DNA of 56,466 nt, taken from contig CABVRV010000012.1 of NCBI GenBank assembly GCA_902500755.1, forward strand, positions 1 to 56,466. Reading direction: 5' to 3'. The notes under the pieces are model-generated. The model was not told the origin of the DNA. It worked only from the letters and a program-made list of their open reading frames with translations, and did not search any database. The translations under genes and the position numbers were made by a program. Within the stretch, counting starts at the first letter, position 1. Each line of letters opens with the position of its first letter. Shown in pieces: positions 36,623 through 45,127 of this stretch. Source of the DNA: an uncultured Nitrospira sp. (lineage in GTDB: Bacteria; Nitrospirota; Nitrospiria; Nitrospirales; Nitrospiraceae).

Positions 36623-37237
36623 GTGGCATTGGACCAGACTAACCGGAGTCGGAGCATGCCACCGGATCAGCAGGTAGGACCCGATGATGCGCAACTGGTT
36701 GCCCGCAGCCTCAAGCACGATCATGAGGCGTTCGGACAACTGATCGAGCGATATGCGTCCACGATTGTGAACTTGTCCTATCGGATGGTGGGCAATCGTG
36801 CAGAAGCTGAGGATCTGGCTCAGGAAGCGTTTCTTACAGCCTTCAAGGCGCTACCAACCTTTCGTGCGGATTCCAAGTTCTCGACGTGGCTCTACCGGAT
36901 CGGAGTCAATAAGTGTAAGGACTGGTTGCGAGCCAAGCGTCCGGGAAAGGGACCGGCCGATCTGGATGTTGATGAGGCTTTGGATAGCCATGTTGCTGAA
37001 ATGCAGACACCCGAACGGCTACTTTCACAGCAGCAGGTGGCTCAGGAGCTGGAACAGGCGATCGCGCGCTTACCACCTCTCTATCGTGAGGCATTCGTCC
37101 TGAAGCACGTCGAAGGGCTCAGTTATGAGGAGATGGAAGAGATCCTTGAGGTGAATGGTGACACGTTGAAAATGCGGGTCTATAAAGGGCGGCTTCAACT
37201 CAGTCGAGACCTCGCCGCCCTGAACCCGGCGCGGTAG
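36623..37237 (+). CDS. ECF RNA polymerase sigma factor (RpoE-like)
   Basis: 204 residues with region 2 (HEAFGQLIERYASTIVNLSYRMVGNRAEAEDLAQEAFLTAFKALPTFRADSKFSTWLYRIGVNKCKDWLR) and region 4 (LEQAIARLPPLYREAFVLKHVEGLSYEEMEEILEVNGDTLKMRVYKGRLQLSRDL). The start is the GTG at 36623; the ATG of MPPDQQ at 36656 is possible. It is followed 22 bp later by a membrane protein with an anti-sigma-like N-terminus and a glycogen-binding domain, so release is probably controlled across the inner membrane. Confidence 0.95.
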   Translation: MALDQTNRSRSMPPDQQVGPDDAQLVARSLKHDHEAFGQLIERYASTIVNLSYRMVGNRAEAEDLAQEAFLTAFKALPTFRADSKFSTWLYRIGVNKCKDWLRAKRPGKGPADLDVDEALDSHVAEMQTPERLLSQQQVAQELEQAIARLPPLYREAFVLKHVEGLSYEEMEEILEVNGDTLKMRVYKGRLQLSRDLAALNPAR

Positions 37238-37259
37238 GACGTGGCGATACGGTGACCAT

Positions 37260-37940
37260 ATGATTGAACCAGCGCTCCTGATTCAACGTTTCCTGGATGA
37301 TGATCTCACGCCGGAGGAACGGGTTACTTTTTTGCAGGCGGTTGATGCCGACCCTATGTTACGTCGGCGTTGGCTCAATCTGGAGATGGTGGTCGCTGAA
37401 GCGTCGCGATTACCGAAGTTGATCCCATCGCCGAGGTTCTTGAGTGAGCTCAAGGTCAAAGTTGCCCCACCGGTCCCCAACTGGTGGGAGCGCTTGTGCG
37501 CCGCTGTGACCACGTCGCGAACGTTTGAGTGGAACCTGGCCGGTGCCGCTGCCGCGGTTTGCGTCGCAATTGTGGCGGTGGCGGGGCTGTTGACCATGAT
37601 GCCGGAACGAGTGGTGGAGGTGCCGGTCGCGACGGCCCCAACCCAGACGACTGCAGTCGGGATGAAACAGGAGCCGACGGTGTTTGTCCGGCTCGTCCTC
37701 CTACAACCAGAGGCACGATCTGTCTCTGTGGCGGGAGACTTTAATGGATGGAACCCGGCGCGAACGCCCCTGGAACGGTCGGACGGCGGGATGTGGACCG
37801 CCACGATTCCCCTTAGCCCCGGTCGATATCAATATATGTTCGTCATTGACGGTACACAATGGATCGCCGATCCGCTGGCGACTGAAGAAGCCACAGATGG
37901 GTTCGGCTCACACAATGCGGTGCTTGATGTGGAAATTTAG
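37260..37940 (+). CDS. Anti-sigma-like membrane protein with C-terminal CBM48 glycogen-binding domain
   Basis: 226 residues. The cytoplasmic N-terminus (about 1-50, IQRFLDDDLTPEERVTFLQAVDADPMLRRRWL) resembles anti-sigma domains but lacks the zinc HxxxCxxC. One membrane helix follows at about 92-113. A CBM48/AMPK-beta-type domain occupies about 140-226: VSVAGDFNGWNP (W164), YQYMFVIDGTQWIADP (W201) and SHNAVLDV (N219). These match the aromatic and Asn positions that bind glycogen in AMPK-beta; the usual Lys is Met193. The predicted topology places the CBM48 in the periplasm. Position directly after an ECF sigma gene supports an anti-sigma role. This is inference. Confidence 0.85.
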   Translation: MIEPALLIQRFLDDDLTPEERVTFLQAVDADPMLRRRWLNLEMVVAEASRLPKLIPSPRFLSELKVKVAPPVPNWWERLCAAVTTSRTFEWNLAGAAAAVCVAIVAVAGLLTMMPERVVEVPVATAPTQTTAVGMKQEPTVFVRLVLLQPEARSVSVAGDFNGWNPARTPLERSDGGMWTATIPLSPGRYQYMFVIDGTQWIADPLATEEATDGFGSHNAVLDVEI

Positions 37941-37993
37941 CGTGCGCTCGGAACTCCTTGCAACAGGCCTAGTCCTTCGGTACTCTCCCGCGT

Positions 37994-38383
37994 ATGCATA
38001 CGAGACCGACGGGGCTCAGCCTGCAATTTCAGACCCTCATCATCGTGATCATCCTGGCGTGTGGATTCTGGGCCTGTGCCAACCTTCCAGTGATAAAACC
38101 GGACATGCCCAAGCCTCTGGCCGGGACTGTGCGTTTCACGGTGGTTGTGCGGGGGGCCAAACAGGTCTTTCTCGTCGGGTCCTTCAATGGCTGGGTCAAG
38201 GAATCGACCCCGATGAAAACCATGCATGGCTCCTCGCTCTGGTCGGTTGATGTGCCGCTAGCAGAGGGAGAACACACGTTCATGTATGTGATCGATGGAG
38301 TTCGATGGATGACGCCGCCTCAGGCTGAGGATTTCGTCACCGATGGGTTTGGGCAAACAAACGGGGTCGTGATCGTGCGGTAA
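37994..38383 (+). CDS. Exported CBM48-domain protein, possible lipoprotein
   Basis: 129 residues. The hydrophobic N-terminus (about 12-28) contains C23 and C28, possible lipidation sites, though the lipobox is imperfect. The rest is one CBM48 domain: VRFTVVVRGAKQVFLVGSFNGW (W67), FMYVIDGVRWMTPP (W105) and GFGQTNGVVIV (N123). It parallels the domain of the upstream anti-sigma-like protein and keeps the same two tryptophans and Asn. It lies 53 bp downstream in the same direction, so the two may sense or compete for the same polysaccharide in the envelope. No catalytic domain is attached. Confidence 0.8.
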   Translation: MHTRPTGLSLQFQTLIIVIILACGFWACANLPVIKPDMPKPLAGTVRFTVVVRGAKQVFLVGSFNGWVKESTPMKTMHGSSLWSVDVPLAEGEHTFMYVIDGVRWMTPPQAEDFVTDGFGQTNGVVIVR

Positions 38384-38387
38384 GGCG

Positions 38388-39281
38388 ATGAGCAAAAGAA
38401 GGAACATAGCGATGGGAGTGCTGAGCGTGATGGTCACGTTGACCACTACTTCGGTCTTGGCCGAACCCCTCTCGGTTCAGGATCGAGAAGCGATCAGCCG
38501 GCTTGGCTCGGCGCAGGGTCGTTCGGAGAGCGAGATTACTCCCTTACTGGAACACGTGAACAAGGCCGGCGAGCGGGGGCTTCCCACGGAGTCGTTACTG
38601 AACAAGGTGAGGGAAGGTCTGGCGAAAGGGGTTGAGCCAAAGCGCATCGATCCGGTGCTGCGGCAGATGACATCTCGGCTTGAGTCTGCTCATGAAGTCT
38701 TGGAAGAAGCGAAGGGTCGCGGCATGCCCGAAGGCAATCGGCAGCGCGCGCTGGAAACCATGGCTGAAGCGTTTACGCGAGGAGCCACGCCGGACGAGGT
38801 GCGGGAGCTGAGTAGACTGTCTCAAGAAGGCCGTCATAAGACGACGCAGGAAGAACTCGCGGCAGGCGCAAAGGGCTTAGCCGTGATGAAGGAAGGACGA
38901 ATTCCGTCGAAAGACGGAACTGCCTTGGTCGGAGAAGGGATGAAGCAAGGCTATCGTGCGGCTGAGCTCTTGGACCTCAGCCGAGAAGTGCGACGGCGAG
39001 GGTCTGACTTTGAAGAAGGCCGTGCCAGTCTTCAAACACTTCGAGACAAGGTCAGCAAAGGGGAACGAAGCGATCGACTCTTCCATGATGAGCACGGCGG
39101 CTCCGGTGGCGATCGCGATCGTGGTCGTCGGGATGACCGTGGTGGGCGAGACGATTCAGACCGTGAGCGGTCTGATCGATCAGACCGCTCTGGGCGCAGC
39201 GATCGTCCGGACCGAATTGACCGTCTCGACAAAGTGGACCGACCAGATCGTTCGGATCGGTCAGGCCACGGCAGGGACTGA
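38388..39281 (+). CDS. Hypothetical exported helical protein with Arg/Asp/Ser-rich tail
   Basis: 297 residues starting 4 bp after the CBM48 lipoprotein gene. The signal peptide ends SVLAEP. Residues about 30-215 form amphipathic helical repeats with recurring GRGMPEGNRQRALETMAEAFTRG, GVEPKRIDPVLRQM and RGLPTESLLNKVREGLAKG motifs. The last 75 residues are a low-complexity DR/SDR/RPDR tail. No family recognised. The tail resembles the charged protein at 34868 and contains a 26-bp perfect DNA palindrome. It ends the sigma/CBM48 gene run. Confidence 0.75.
   Translation: MSKRRNIAMGVLSVMVTLTTTSVLAEPLSVQDREAISRLGSAQGRSESEITPLLEHVNKAGERGLPTESLLNKVREGLAKGVEPKRIDPVLRQMTSRLESAHEVLEEAKGRGMPEGNRQRALETMAEAFTRGATPDEVRELSRLSQEGRHKTTQEELAAGAKGLAVMKEGRIPSKDGTALVGEGMKQGYRAAELLDLSREVRRRGSDFEEGRASLQTLRDKVSKGERSDRLFHDEHGGSGGDRDRGRRDDRGGRDDSDRERSDRSDRSGRSDRPDRIDRLDKVDRPDRSDRSGHGRD
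39165..39190. repeat. Perfect 26-bp palindrome inside the Arg/Asp-rich coding tail
   Basis: GAGCGGTCTGATC is followed directly by its reverse complement GATCAGACCGCTC. Within the gene it encodes E-R-S-D-R-S-D-R-S. It may be a by-product of repeat expansion or an mRNA hairpin. Confidence 0.75.
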
Positions 39282-39413
39282 CCGGGCTGAATCAGCTATT
39301 TCCTACATGCTAAGAATTTCGACAACGCTCAAGCCGGCTAGTAATGTGCCTTCCCGACCTGTGGAAGGTTAAGTGCCATGTCACCTCCTGAAATCCCCTG
39401 CTAGAATGCTCTC

Positions 39414-42056
39414 ATGGAAGTGATCGCTACGCACAGCAATGCGGATTTTGATGGTGTGGCCTCCATGGTGGCTGCGCGAAAACTTTTTCCGAATGCCAAG
39501 CTGGTCTTGCCCGCCGGCGCACAGGAAACGGTTCGCAATTTTCTCGCCGAGCACGATCTGGACATCGTCAAGCTCAAAACGATCGACCATTCTCAAATCA
39601 CCAGGCTGATCCTCGTCGACACCCAAGATCCCGATCGAATCGGATCACTCAAGTCTTGCGTCGAGGATCCCTCCGTTGAGGTGGTAGTGTTCGATCATCA
39701 TGTTGACGAGGTCTCTCCATGCACCGGTCGTTCTTCGTTGTCGATTGTACAGACCGCCGGCGCAACGACGACGTTGCTCATTGAACAACTTCGCCAAAGA
39801 AATATGACGGTGACGCCTTTTGAAGCAACGGTGATGGCTCTTGGCCTTTACGAAGAAACCGGCTCGTTCGGCTTTGTCTCCACAACCGCTCGAGACCTCC
39901 AAGCCGGCATCTTTCTTCTGGAGTCCGGAGCAGACCTGACGGTCGTCATGGATGTTCTTCGCCGTCCACTGGATGCCGATACCGTGGCGCTCATGAACGA
40001 TCTGCTGGAACATAGCGACATACAGTATTTGGAGGGGCGTAAAGTTCTCATCGCAACCAGCACCAGCGATCGACGTCGAGGTGAAGCAGCCGGTGTCGTG
40101 CACTTGCTCGCTGAAATGGAGGGTGTCGACGCCGTCCTTGTCGCCGTGATGATGGAAGATCGAGTGCAGGTGATCGGAAGAAGTCGCCGGCCTGAAATCG
40201 ACGTCGGGTGGATCGCCCGGGAGTTTGGAGGTGGTGGTCATGCTGTTGCCGCTGCCGCGACGGTCAAGGGACAGACACTCTCGGAAGTCAGAGAGCGACT
40301 CGTCGAACTGCTCACGACGCGCTATCGGCCCACCCTCTTGGCACGAGACGTCATGACTCATCCGGTACAGTTCATTGGAGCGGATACCACTGTTTCGGCA
40401 GCCGGGCAACGGTTGACGACCTATGGGATCAACGTGTTCCCCATTCTCGATGAACATGACCATTTTGTAGGAATGATCGGTCGGGAATTGATTCAAAAGG
40501 CCTTATACCATCGGCTTGGCAAGGCAGCTGTTCGGGACATCATGCAAACCGATGGTTACACTGCAGAGCCGGAGACGCCGTTTCATGACATTGAAGTCGC
40601 CATGATCGAGCGGAACCAGCGGTTCGTTCCTGTTCTGAAAAAAACACAAATCGTGGGCGTGATTACGAGGACCGATTTGCTGAGAACGATGCACAACGAT
40701 GTCCTGAAAAATGGCATTCGCGGCGTTCATGATGTATCCCAACTCAAGGCAAGAGGGCCGCATCGCAACGTGACGGCATTGCTTCGAAGCCGATTGCCTA
40801 AGCACGTGGTGACCTTGCTGGAAGAAGCAGGGCGCTTCGCCGATCGCTCGGATGTACCGCTGTACGTCGTCGGCGGCTGTGTCAGAGATCTGTTGCTGAA
40901 CATTAAAAACCTGGATCTGGACTTGGTCGTAGAGGGCGATGGAATCGCGTTCGCGCGACAACTCGGTGAGGTCGTGCATGCTCGCGTGAAGGTGCACGAG
41001 CGATTCGGCACGGCCATCTTGCTGCTGCCTGATGGATTCAGACTGGATGTCGCCACCGCAAGGACGGAATACTACGAATATCCGACCGCCCTGCCGACGG
41101 TGGAGCAAAGTTCCATCAAGAAAGACCTCTACCGCCGGGATTTTACTATCAACGCGCTGGCCATCCGCTTAAACGGAAAGGGCTTTGGGGAAGTCCTGGA
41201 CTTCTACAGCGGGCAACGGGATCTGAATGAGAAGGTCATCCGAGTGCTGCATGGATTGAGTTTTGTGGAGGATCCGACTCGCGTCTTCCGTGCCGTTCGT
41301 TTTGAGATTCGCTATGGATTCCGCTTAGGACGGGATACCACGGCTCTCATCGAGGGAGCCGTGAAGATGAACCTGTTCAATCGATTATCCGGACATCGTG
41401 TACTGGAAGAGCTGAAGTTGCTCCTCACAGAGCGTGAGCCAAAGCTGGCAATCAAACGATTGGCAGACTTGGGTCTGCTGAAGTTCTTCCATCCCAAACT
41501 GTCGTGGTCGAATCGTTTAAGTGTCCTGCTCAATGCCGTCGATCAAGCGGTCGACTGGTATCGACTCTCCTATCTCGATCGGAAAATGGACGTGTGGATG
41601 GTTTATCTCATGGCACTGTTGGAAGTCTTACCGGAGCGAGCCGTCTCAGAGGTTCTCAAGCGATTTCCTTTTTCTGAGTCAGAAGAGACCAAGCTAAGAA
41701 CGGCTCGTCGGAGTTGCCACACGGTGATTCGTCGACTTGGAACGCGATCGCCGCTCAAGCCGGCAGAGGTGTATGGTGTGTTGTCTGAACTCTCGGATGA
41801 AACGCTTCTGATCATCATGGCAAAGAGCAAGGGCGAGACGGTCAAGCGGCAGGTCTCAGCCTTTCTCACGACGTACCGGCACGTAAAGCCACTTCTGACG
41901 GGTACCGACCTGAAGGCGATGGGGATGAGACCGGGTCCACAGTTCAAGAAAGTCCTCGACCGACTACTCGAGGCTCGCTTGAATGGGGACGTTACGACCG
42001 AGTCTGATGAGCGGAGACTCGTGAACACACTGGCGGGTATAGGAACACCCGGCTAG
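39414..42056 (+). CDS. cca: CBS/DHH-domain CCA-adding (or A-adding) tRNA nucleotidyltransferase
   Basis: 880 residues with three modules. A DHH phosphoesterase plus DHHA1 occupies about 1-310 (THSNADFDGVASM, VDTQDPDR, VFDHHVDE, GGGGHAVAAAATV). Two CBS domains occupy about 315-430 (ARDVMTHPVQFIGADTTVS, VRDIMQTDG). A class II poly(A) polymerase/CCA-transferase head occupies about 450-880 (LYVVGGCVRDLLLNIKNLDLDLVVEGDG, RRDFTINALAIRL, EDPTRVFRAVRFEIRYGF). The catalytic D-x-D and the RRDFTINA motif are intact. This architecture is known from Aquificae and related phyla. It matures or repairs tRNA 3' ends; whether it adds C, A or both cannot be read here. Confidence 0.93.
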   Translation: MEVIATHSNADFDGVASMVAARKLFPNAKLVLPAGAQETVRNFLAEHDLDIVKLKTIDHSQITRLILVDTQDPDRIGSLKSCVEDPSVEVVVFDHHVDEVSPCTGRSSLSIVQTAGATTTLLIEQLRQRNMTVTPFEATVMALGLYEETGSFGFVSTTARDLQAGIFLLESGADLTVVMDVLRRPLDADTVALMNDLLEHSDIQYLEGRKVLIATSTSDRRRGEAAGVVHLLAEMEGVDAVLVAVMMEDRVQVIGRSRRPEIDVGWIAREFGGGGHAVAAAATVKGQTLSEVRERLVELLTTRYRPTLLARDVMTHPVQFIGADTTVSAAGQRLTTYGINVFPILDEHDHFVGMIGRELIQKALYHRLGKAAVRDIMQTDGYTAEPETPFHDIEVAMIERNQRFVPVLKKTQIVGVITRTDLLRTMHNDVLKNGIRGVHDVSQLKARGPHRNVTALLRSRLPKHVVTLLEEAGRFADRSDVPLYVVGGCVRDLLLNIKNLDLDLVVEGDGIAFARQLGEVVHARVKVHERFGTAILLLPDGFRLDVATARTEYYEYPTALPTVEQSSIKKDLYRRDFTINALAIRLNGKGFGEVLDFYSGQRDLNEKVIRVLHGLSFVEDPTRVFRAVRFEIRYGFRLGRDTTALIEGAVKMNLFNRLSGHRVLEELKLLLTEREPKLAIKRLADLGLLKFFHPKLSWSNRLSVLLNAVDQAVDWYRLSYLDRKMDVWMVYLMALLEVLPERAVSEVLKRFPFSESEETKLRTARRSCHTVIRRLGTRSPLKPAEVYGVLSELSDETLLIIMAKSKGETVKRQVSAFLTTYRHVKPLLTGTDLKAMGMRPGPQFKKVLDRLLEARLNGDVTTESDERRLVNTLAGIGTPG

Positions 42057-42694
42057 TTCATCGGAATAATCGTGGTCGACACTTCATTCGGCAGCAGGAG
42101 CGTGACCATCGCCTGATTGTGCTCGCCTGGTTGAATCAATGCGAACAACGGGACCGGCTGAGGAATTGCCCCTGGCGGCATCGACAACATCGCCGGAAAA
42201 TCAAGCAACGGTGAGAGCGTTCCTTGAGTGGCAAGCCTGAGGCGAAACGCCATAAGAACGTCTCGAAGCCGTATCGACTTTTCTTCGTCTGACAGCTCCT
42301 CGGTCGGTGCAATTCCAATTTCCCACAGGGGTTTCGTGACTGTGACAGAGAAGCTCAGTCCAAGTTTTTTCGCATCGGCCGTCACATCGATCAGAAACCC
42401 TGAGTCAATGGCTTGCTGTCGAGAGACGCTCTGATTCTCAGGGGTTACAGCCGTAATTGAGACCTCGTCCAATGACTGAGGCACATCGCTCTCTGGCTCT
42501 GAATCTGTCGGCAGAGACTGGATGCGTGGCGAGCCTGACTCACTCTGGAAATTCGGCATCGCCCCGATCAAACCTTCGTATACCTTTTTCGCGGACTCTG
42601 ACCAGGTCGGATTGCATGGACGACCAGCAAACGCCGCGTTAGCCGCTTTTCGTTCGTCATGGGTGAGCAGTCTGGGAGTGTGTTTTGTATCCAT
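42053..42694 (-). CDS. Hypothetical protein (DUF6573-like C-terminus)
   Basis: 213 residues, soluble, no signal. The N-terminus MDTKHTPRLLTHDERKAANAAFAGRPCNPTWSESAKKVYEGL reads like a conserved small domain. The segment RQQAIDSGFLIDVTADAKKLGLSFSVTVTKPLWEIGI resembles the DUF6573 family, associated with plasmid or phage genes. A Pro/Ser-rich linker separates them. Function unknown. It overlaps the 3' end of the cca gene by 4 bp in convergent orientation. Confidence 0.75.
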   Translation of the reverse strand: MDTKHTPRLLTHDERKAANAAFAGRPCNPTWSESAKKVYEGLIGAMPNFQSESGSPRIQSLPTDSEPESDVPQSLDEVSITAVTPENQSVSRQQAIDSGFLIDVTADAKKLGLSFSVTVTKPLWEIGIAPTEELSDEEKSIRLRDVLMAFRLRLATQGTLSPLLDFPAMLSMPPGAIPQPVPLFALIQPGEHNQAMVTLLLPNEVSTTIIPMN

Positions 42695-42740
42695 GCGTTA
42701 AAGATAAGCCGGGAGACCGGAAAGTCAAGGGTGGCAAAGG

Positions 42741-44006
42741 CTAATCCGGAAGGCGTTGGCCCTTTGTTTCAGGAGCAAACAAAAGCACAATAAGTCCGAT
42801 CAGATAGACCAGCGCGATCGTGCTGGCTGCACGTCCAAACGTGCCCAATGACGTGACCAGCCAGCCGGTCATGAGAGGGGAGGCCGATGCCAAAACGCGT
42901 CCCGCGTTGAAACAGAATCCAGCTCCTGTTGCCCGCAATCGCGTGGGGTACAACTCCGGAAGATAAATCGGAAATCCACTGAAGATTCCGTTATTAAAAA
43001 ACCCGAGGATCGGCAGGAGCATCAAGACACCACTATAACTCGAGGGCATCAAATAGGTGACCGGCAACATGATAAAGCTCCCAAGGCACATGAAGGCGAA
43101 TACCGGTCGTCTGCCGAACCGGTCTGCGAGGGGACCGAATCCGAGATAGCCGAAGATCGCGCCGGCGTTCAGCGACATGATGGCATAGCTGACATACTGG
43201 GTGAGTGTCGCCGGGTCCTGCCCTTTCAAATCCGGCAATTCACGGATCAGCGTCGGGGCCCAATTTGTCGAACCCCAAAGGCCGAACACAGCGACAAATG
43301 CGAGAGCTGAACCGACCAGCGTCGCTCGTCGTAAGTCACCATGAAAGATGGCCGTCAGGGGAACGGCTTGCTGCTCATGCGCATGGGTCCATCGTTCCGG
43401 CTCTTTGACCCACCAGCGAACCAGCAGGGCGACGAAGGCCGGAAGGATGCCGATGACAAACAATCCTCGCCATCCATAGGCGTCTTTTAAGGTCAGGTTC
43501 ATCGTAGCCGCCAGAAAAAAACCAACGGCCCACGCCGACTGAAGGATGCCGGCCGCCTTGGCACGCTTATCTTCCGGCCATGTCTCTGCTACGATTGCAG
43601 CCCCCGCGGCCCATTCACCACCGATGCCAAGCGCAGTCAAGAAACGAGACAATGCCAGGTGCCACCAAGTTTCCGCCAATGCGGCTGCGCCAGTGAACAC
43701 GGCATACATGATGATCGTGGCAATCAGAACTTTGGTGCGTCCGAATCGATCGGCCAGAATACCGAACGTAATGCCACCAATGGCCCATCCGATGAGGAAG
43801 ATGGAAAAGATAATCCCGCCGTACCAACCGATCTGCTCGGCGGTCGGTGGTCCGGTTTCCGTGTGCAGCAGATCGTGCAACGCCGGATGCAAGACGATGG
43901 CATAGATCGTCGCATCCATGGCATCGAAGACCCAACCAAGCCAGGCGACGAAAAGCACCAACCATTGGTACCTGGTGACCCCGAATCGCCATGCCGAACT
44001 GTTCAT
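42741..44006 (-). CDS. MFS transporter (AAHS/sialate-type)
   Basis: 421 residues, twelve predicted membrane helices. The MFS signature GITFGILADRFGRTKVLI (loop 2-3) and its second copy FGPLADRFGRRPVFAF (loop 8-9) are clear. WLGWVFDAMDATIYAIVL with acidic residues in helix 1 and RFLTALGIGGEWAAGAAIVAE in helix 4 are typical of the metabolite:H+ symporter/AAHS and sialic-acid-type groups. It is an organic-acid or related solute transporter; the substrate is unknown. Divergent from the J-domain gene, with 130 bp between. Confidence 0.92.
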   Translation of the reverse strand: MNSSAWRFGVTRYQWLVLFVAWLGWVFDAMDATIYAIVLHPALHDLLHTETGPPTAEQIGWYGGIIFSIFLIGWAIGGITFGILADRFGRTKVLIATIIMYAVFTGAAALAETWWHLALSRFLTALGIGGEWAAGAAIVAETWPEDKRAKAAGILQSAWAVGFFLAATMNLTLKDAYGWRGLFVIGILPAFVALLVRWWVKEPERWTHAHEQQAVPLTAIFHGDLRRATLVGSALAFVAVFGLWGSTNWAPTLIRELPDLKGQDPATLTQYVSYAIMSLNAGAIFGYLGFGPLADRFGRRPVFAFMCLGSFIMLPVTYLMPSSYSGVLMLLPILGFFNNGIFSGFPIYLPELYPTRLRATGAGFCFNAGRVLASASPLMTGWLVTSLGTFGRAASTIALVYLIGLIVLLFAPETKGQRLPD

Positions 44007-44136
44007 GCTGTCAATCTGCCGCTAGCTGATTTCGTGCCGCTGGTTCAATGGTCCGCACTCCAGCGTCGCCAAGGCTACGGAGGATCTCGGCCACAGTCAA
44101 GGTGAAGCGGCAGAACCTCCATGCTATAGTCTTCGC

Positions 44137-44775
44137 GTGGCACGAATGGATTACTATCAAGTGCTCGGCGTCGCTCGCGAAGCCTCTGACGAAGACATCA
44201 AGAAGGCCTATCGAAAGCTGGTCTTTGAGCACCACCCCGACCGTAACCCACACAAGGCGGACGCAGACGAACGCATCAGAGAGATCAATGCCGCCTATGA
44301 AATCGTCGGTGATCCGGAAAAGCGTAAGAGCTACGATCGACTGTCCTGGGGAGATGAGCCTCGGGCTACGGCGGTTGATCCCGAGATCATTCTTAAGGAA
44401 ATGGAGCAGAAGCTCTTCGATGAGGGACGAAAAGAGCTATTCGCGATTTTGATGCAGAATGTCGCGCGGGTGAAGGATGAATTAACGGTGATCCGCGCAC
44501 GAACAATTCAAGCGCAGGGGTATGATTCATTCTTTGAACCGGTAGTCCAGGCACGAGCATATGAAATAATGGATAATTTAGTCACGGAAGACATAAATGG
44601 GCGAATGCAACGCCTCGTCGAGGTGGCCACTGAAATGCTTGTCTCTCAGGGGATCACCAAACGAGGGAATGAAGGTGGGATTCGCTCACTTCGAGCTCGC
44701 CTGGAAGAGGGTTTTCACAAAGGCCGTGTTCACGGATTTGCCTCGGCGCTGGAGCTGTTCTACGAAAGACGGTAG
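44137..44775 (+). CDS. J-domain (DnaJ-like) protein
   Basis: 212 residues. The N-terminal J domain (about 3-67) reads DYYQVLGVAREASDEDIKKAYRKLVFEHHPDRNPHKADADERIREINAAYEIVGDPEKRKSYD, with intact HPD at 32-34. The remaining 140 residues are helical, with no G/F region, zinc centre or client-binding CTD, so it is not DnaJ itself but a specialised DnaK co-chaperone. The frame reads from GTG at 44137; the ATG at 44143 (MDYYQVLG) is as likely. Confidence 0.9.
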   Translation: MARMDYYQVLGVAREASDEDIKKAYRKLVFEHHPDRNPHKADADERIREINAAYEIVGDPEKRKSYDRLSWGDEPRATAVDPEIILKEMEQKLFDEGRKELFAILMQNVARVKDELTVIRARTIQAQGYDSFFEPVVQARAYEIMDNLVTEDINGRMQRLVEVATEMLVSQGITKRGNEGGIRSLRARLEEGFHKGRVHGFASALELFYERR

Positions 44776-44829
44776 ATAGATCGCGAATAATGATTGCGTT
44801 TGTGGTCGTCAAATGCGTTTTGAGCTTCT

Positions 44830-44856
44830 TCAAAAGAAACACCGTGCTTCTTTTGA
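44830..44856. terminator. Possible hairpin after the J-domain gene
   Basis: TCAAAAGAA and TTCTTTTGA pair over 9 bp with a 9-nt loop. It is A/T-rich with no separate T-run, so terminator function is uncertain. The interval 44776-45127 contains no gene I can support. A second dyad CCATATA-GT-TATATGG lies at 44911-44926, of operator-like size. Confidence 0.35.
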
Positions 44857-45127
44857 TTGAGAAGGTCTTTCCGCTCATCCCATTCAAACTTGGCTTCGGC
44901 ACTTAAGATACCATATAGTTATATGGGACCATACAACATTGCGGCTCTCCCTGTAAATGAATAAGAAGAGGCTGGTTCAACGCTCCACCGAAGTCAAAAC
45001 TACAGAGTATGAGTGAAAAAAGGAAGGTCGGGATGGACTTCCAAGGGTTTTGCGGACACAACTGCGCCGGCGGAGCAGTCCCAATCATCGAGTTCCGACT
45101 TTGCGTTAATTTCGAGGTATGCCTCAT

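Noticed and set aside
38956-39372. Overlapping 138-residue ORF in another frame of the Arg/Asp-rich gene
   Set aside because: It is a by-product of the repetitive coding tail, has no ribosome binding site and no family match.
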